Positions 47,783 through 48,082 of a stretch of DNA of 48,082 nucleotides are shown here, piece after piece (position 1 is the first letter of the stretch; the number at the start of each line of letters is the position of its first letter). The notes beneath the pieces were generated by a model. That model had not been told where the DNA came from and did no database searches. It saw only the letters and a program-made list of their open reading frames with translations. The DNA comes from Pseudoruegeria sp. SK021 (GTDB taxonomy: Bacteria > Pseudomonadota > Alphaproteobacteria > Rhodobacterales > Rhodobacteraceae), in the NCBI RefSeq assembly GCF_002119405.1, contig NZ_MTBG01000025.1, forward strand, positions 1-48,082, read 5' to 3'. The translations under genes were made by a program, and so were the position numbers.

Positions 47783-47986
47783 ATGAAGTCGGATCAACAG
47801 CAGGCATCTGGTTTTGCGCCCAAGATCAAACCCGGTGAAAGGAGAAGACCGCGACATTTATGAGAGGCGGCCCTGTGCCATCGACAACGCACCCCACATC
47901 ATCAAGGATTAGGGCGGCGGACACACAGATTAACAAATTAGGGGGGGAGCTGTAGCGGTGTTTGTCAAACTAGTTGTCCGCCGATT
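47783..47986. other. spacer with no clear gene
   Basis: About 200 bases between the terminator and the edge gene. Only very short frames occur (for example 32 codons at 47860-47955, with AAAGGAG upstream but an unlikely product). A long-range 8-bp inverted repeat GGCGGACA/TGTCCGCC (47914-47921 with 47975-47982) brackets an AT-richer patch; it might be the border of a mobile element but this is not established. Confidence 0.35.
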
Positions 47987-48082
47987 TCATGCGGCGTCTC
48001 TGATTTCAGGGGCGCTGAATTCGTTTTCTGGATTCAGCCAGACAGGTCCGGCCGGTTGCCAGTTTCGGGTTTTTCCTGACCA
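47987..48082 (-). CDS. C-terminal end of an unrecognised gene, cut by the window
   Basis: The minus strand is open from the edge to a TGA at 47987-47989, giving 31 residues (WSGKTRNWQPAG and then PVWLNPENEF, ending RDAA). The composition is protein-like. No family is recognised; a DNA-binding protein or transposase tail is possible but unproven. The plus strand is also open here from a GTG at 47958, so the strand is not certain. Confidence 0.35.
   Translation of the reverse strand, partial: WSGKTRNWQPAGPVWLNPENEFSAPEIRDAA

Noticed and set aside
47860..47955. 32-codon frame with an AAAGGAG site after the last terminator
   Set aside because: Very short, Thr/Ser/Arg-rich product with no recognisable feature.

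Overview
The window is about 48 kb of dense, GC-rich (low-60s % by eye) chromosomal DNA. It most likely comes from an alphaproteobacterium of the order Rhodobacterales (Rhodobacter/Roseobacter relatives). Pointers are a secreted protease ending in a VPLPA-type sorting tail, a DUF1150 gene fused by an ATGA overlap to hsp20, the ubiK / lgt-midA-pgeF arrangement, a roughly 340-residue Prs, tandem glnK-amtB units, and many short operons with 1-8 bp overlaps and GTG or TTG starts. No rRNA, CRISPR array, prophage or complete insertion sequence was seen. Almost everything is housekeeping.

Layout. 1-2,300: structured left edge, aspS with its promoter and terminator. 2,300-5,600: carB. 5,700-6,500: secreted matrixin-like metalloprotease. 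6,600-9,670: ubiK divergent from the operon lgt-midA-pgeF. 9,700-11,900: Lrp/AsnC regulator divergent from trxB, then a small secreted protein. 11,900-12,650: hsp20-DUF1150 behind a heat-shock (RpoH-type) promoter. 12,870-15,270: DUF465, purE-purK-nudix. 15,290-18,200: GNAT, then groES-groEL with CIRCE and terminator. 18,220-24,750: a long minus-strand run (ceramide-glucosyltransferase-like GT, DedA, GT2, HAD phosphatase, MaoC, ribF, ycgN, threonine aldolase). 25,200-29,280: VTT membrane protein, ppaC, prs, nagA. 29,270-33,400: prpE, a small unknown gene, rsmD and an NAD(P)H-type FAD reductase. 33,480-36,810: Prx5-type peroxiredoxin, pterin dehydratase, FemAB-like protein, GDPD and a RidA homologue. 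36,900-40,000: type I secretion ATPase and adaptor. 40,160-41,580: mlaA-mlaC and terminator. 41,585-43,880: class A penicillin-binding protein. 44,140-47,780: glnK-amtB-glnK-amtB and terminator. 47,990-48,082: an unrecognised gene running off the right edge.

Themes. Envelope building and maintenance recur: Lgt, PgeF, PBP1A, MlaA/MlaC, GT/DedA/VTT proteins and type I secretion. So do nucleotide and cofactor supply (CarB, PurE/PurK, Prs, RibF, PpaC) and protein quality control (GroESL, Hsp20, TrxB). No obvious new multi-gene system is present. The most unusual signals are regulatory. One is a set of 11-bp phased repeats upstream of the aspS promoter. Another is an 11-bp-stem hairpin that would bury the maoC ribosome-binding site. 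A third is a pair of dyads between lrp and trxB. The tandem duplication of glnK-amtB with very unlike transporters, and a RidA homologue lacking its catalytic arginine, are the most unusual protein-level signals.

All calls rest on reading the sequence and recalled family features; no database search was run.
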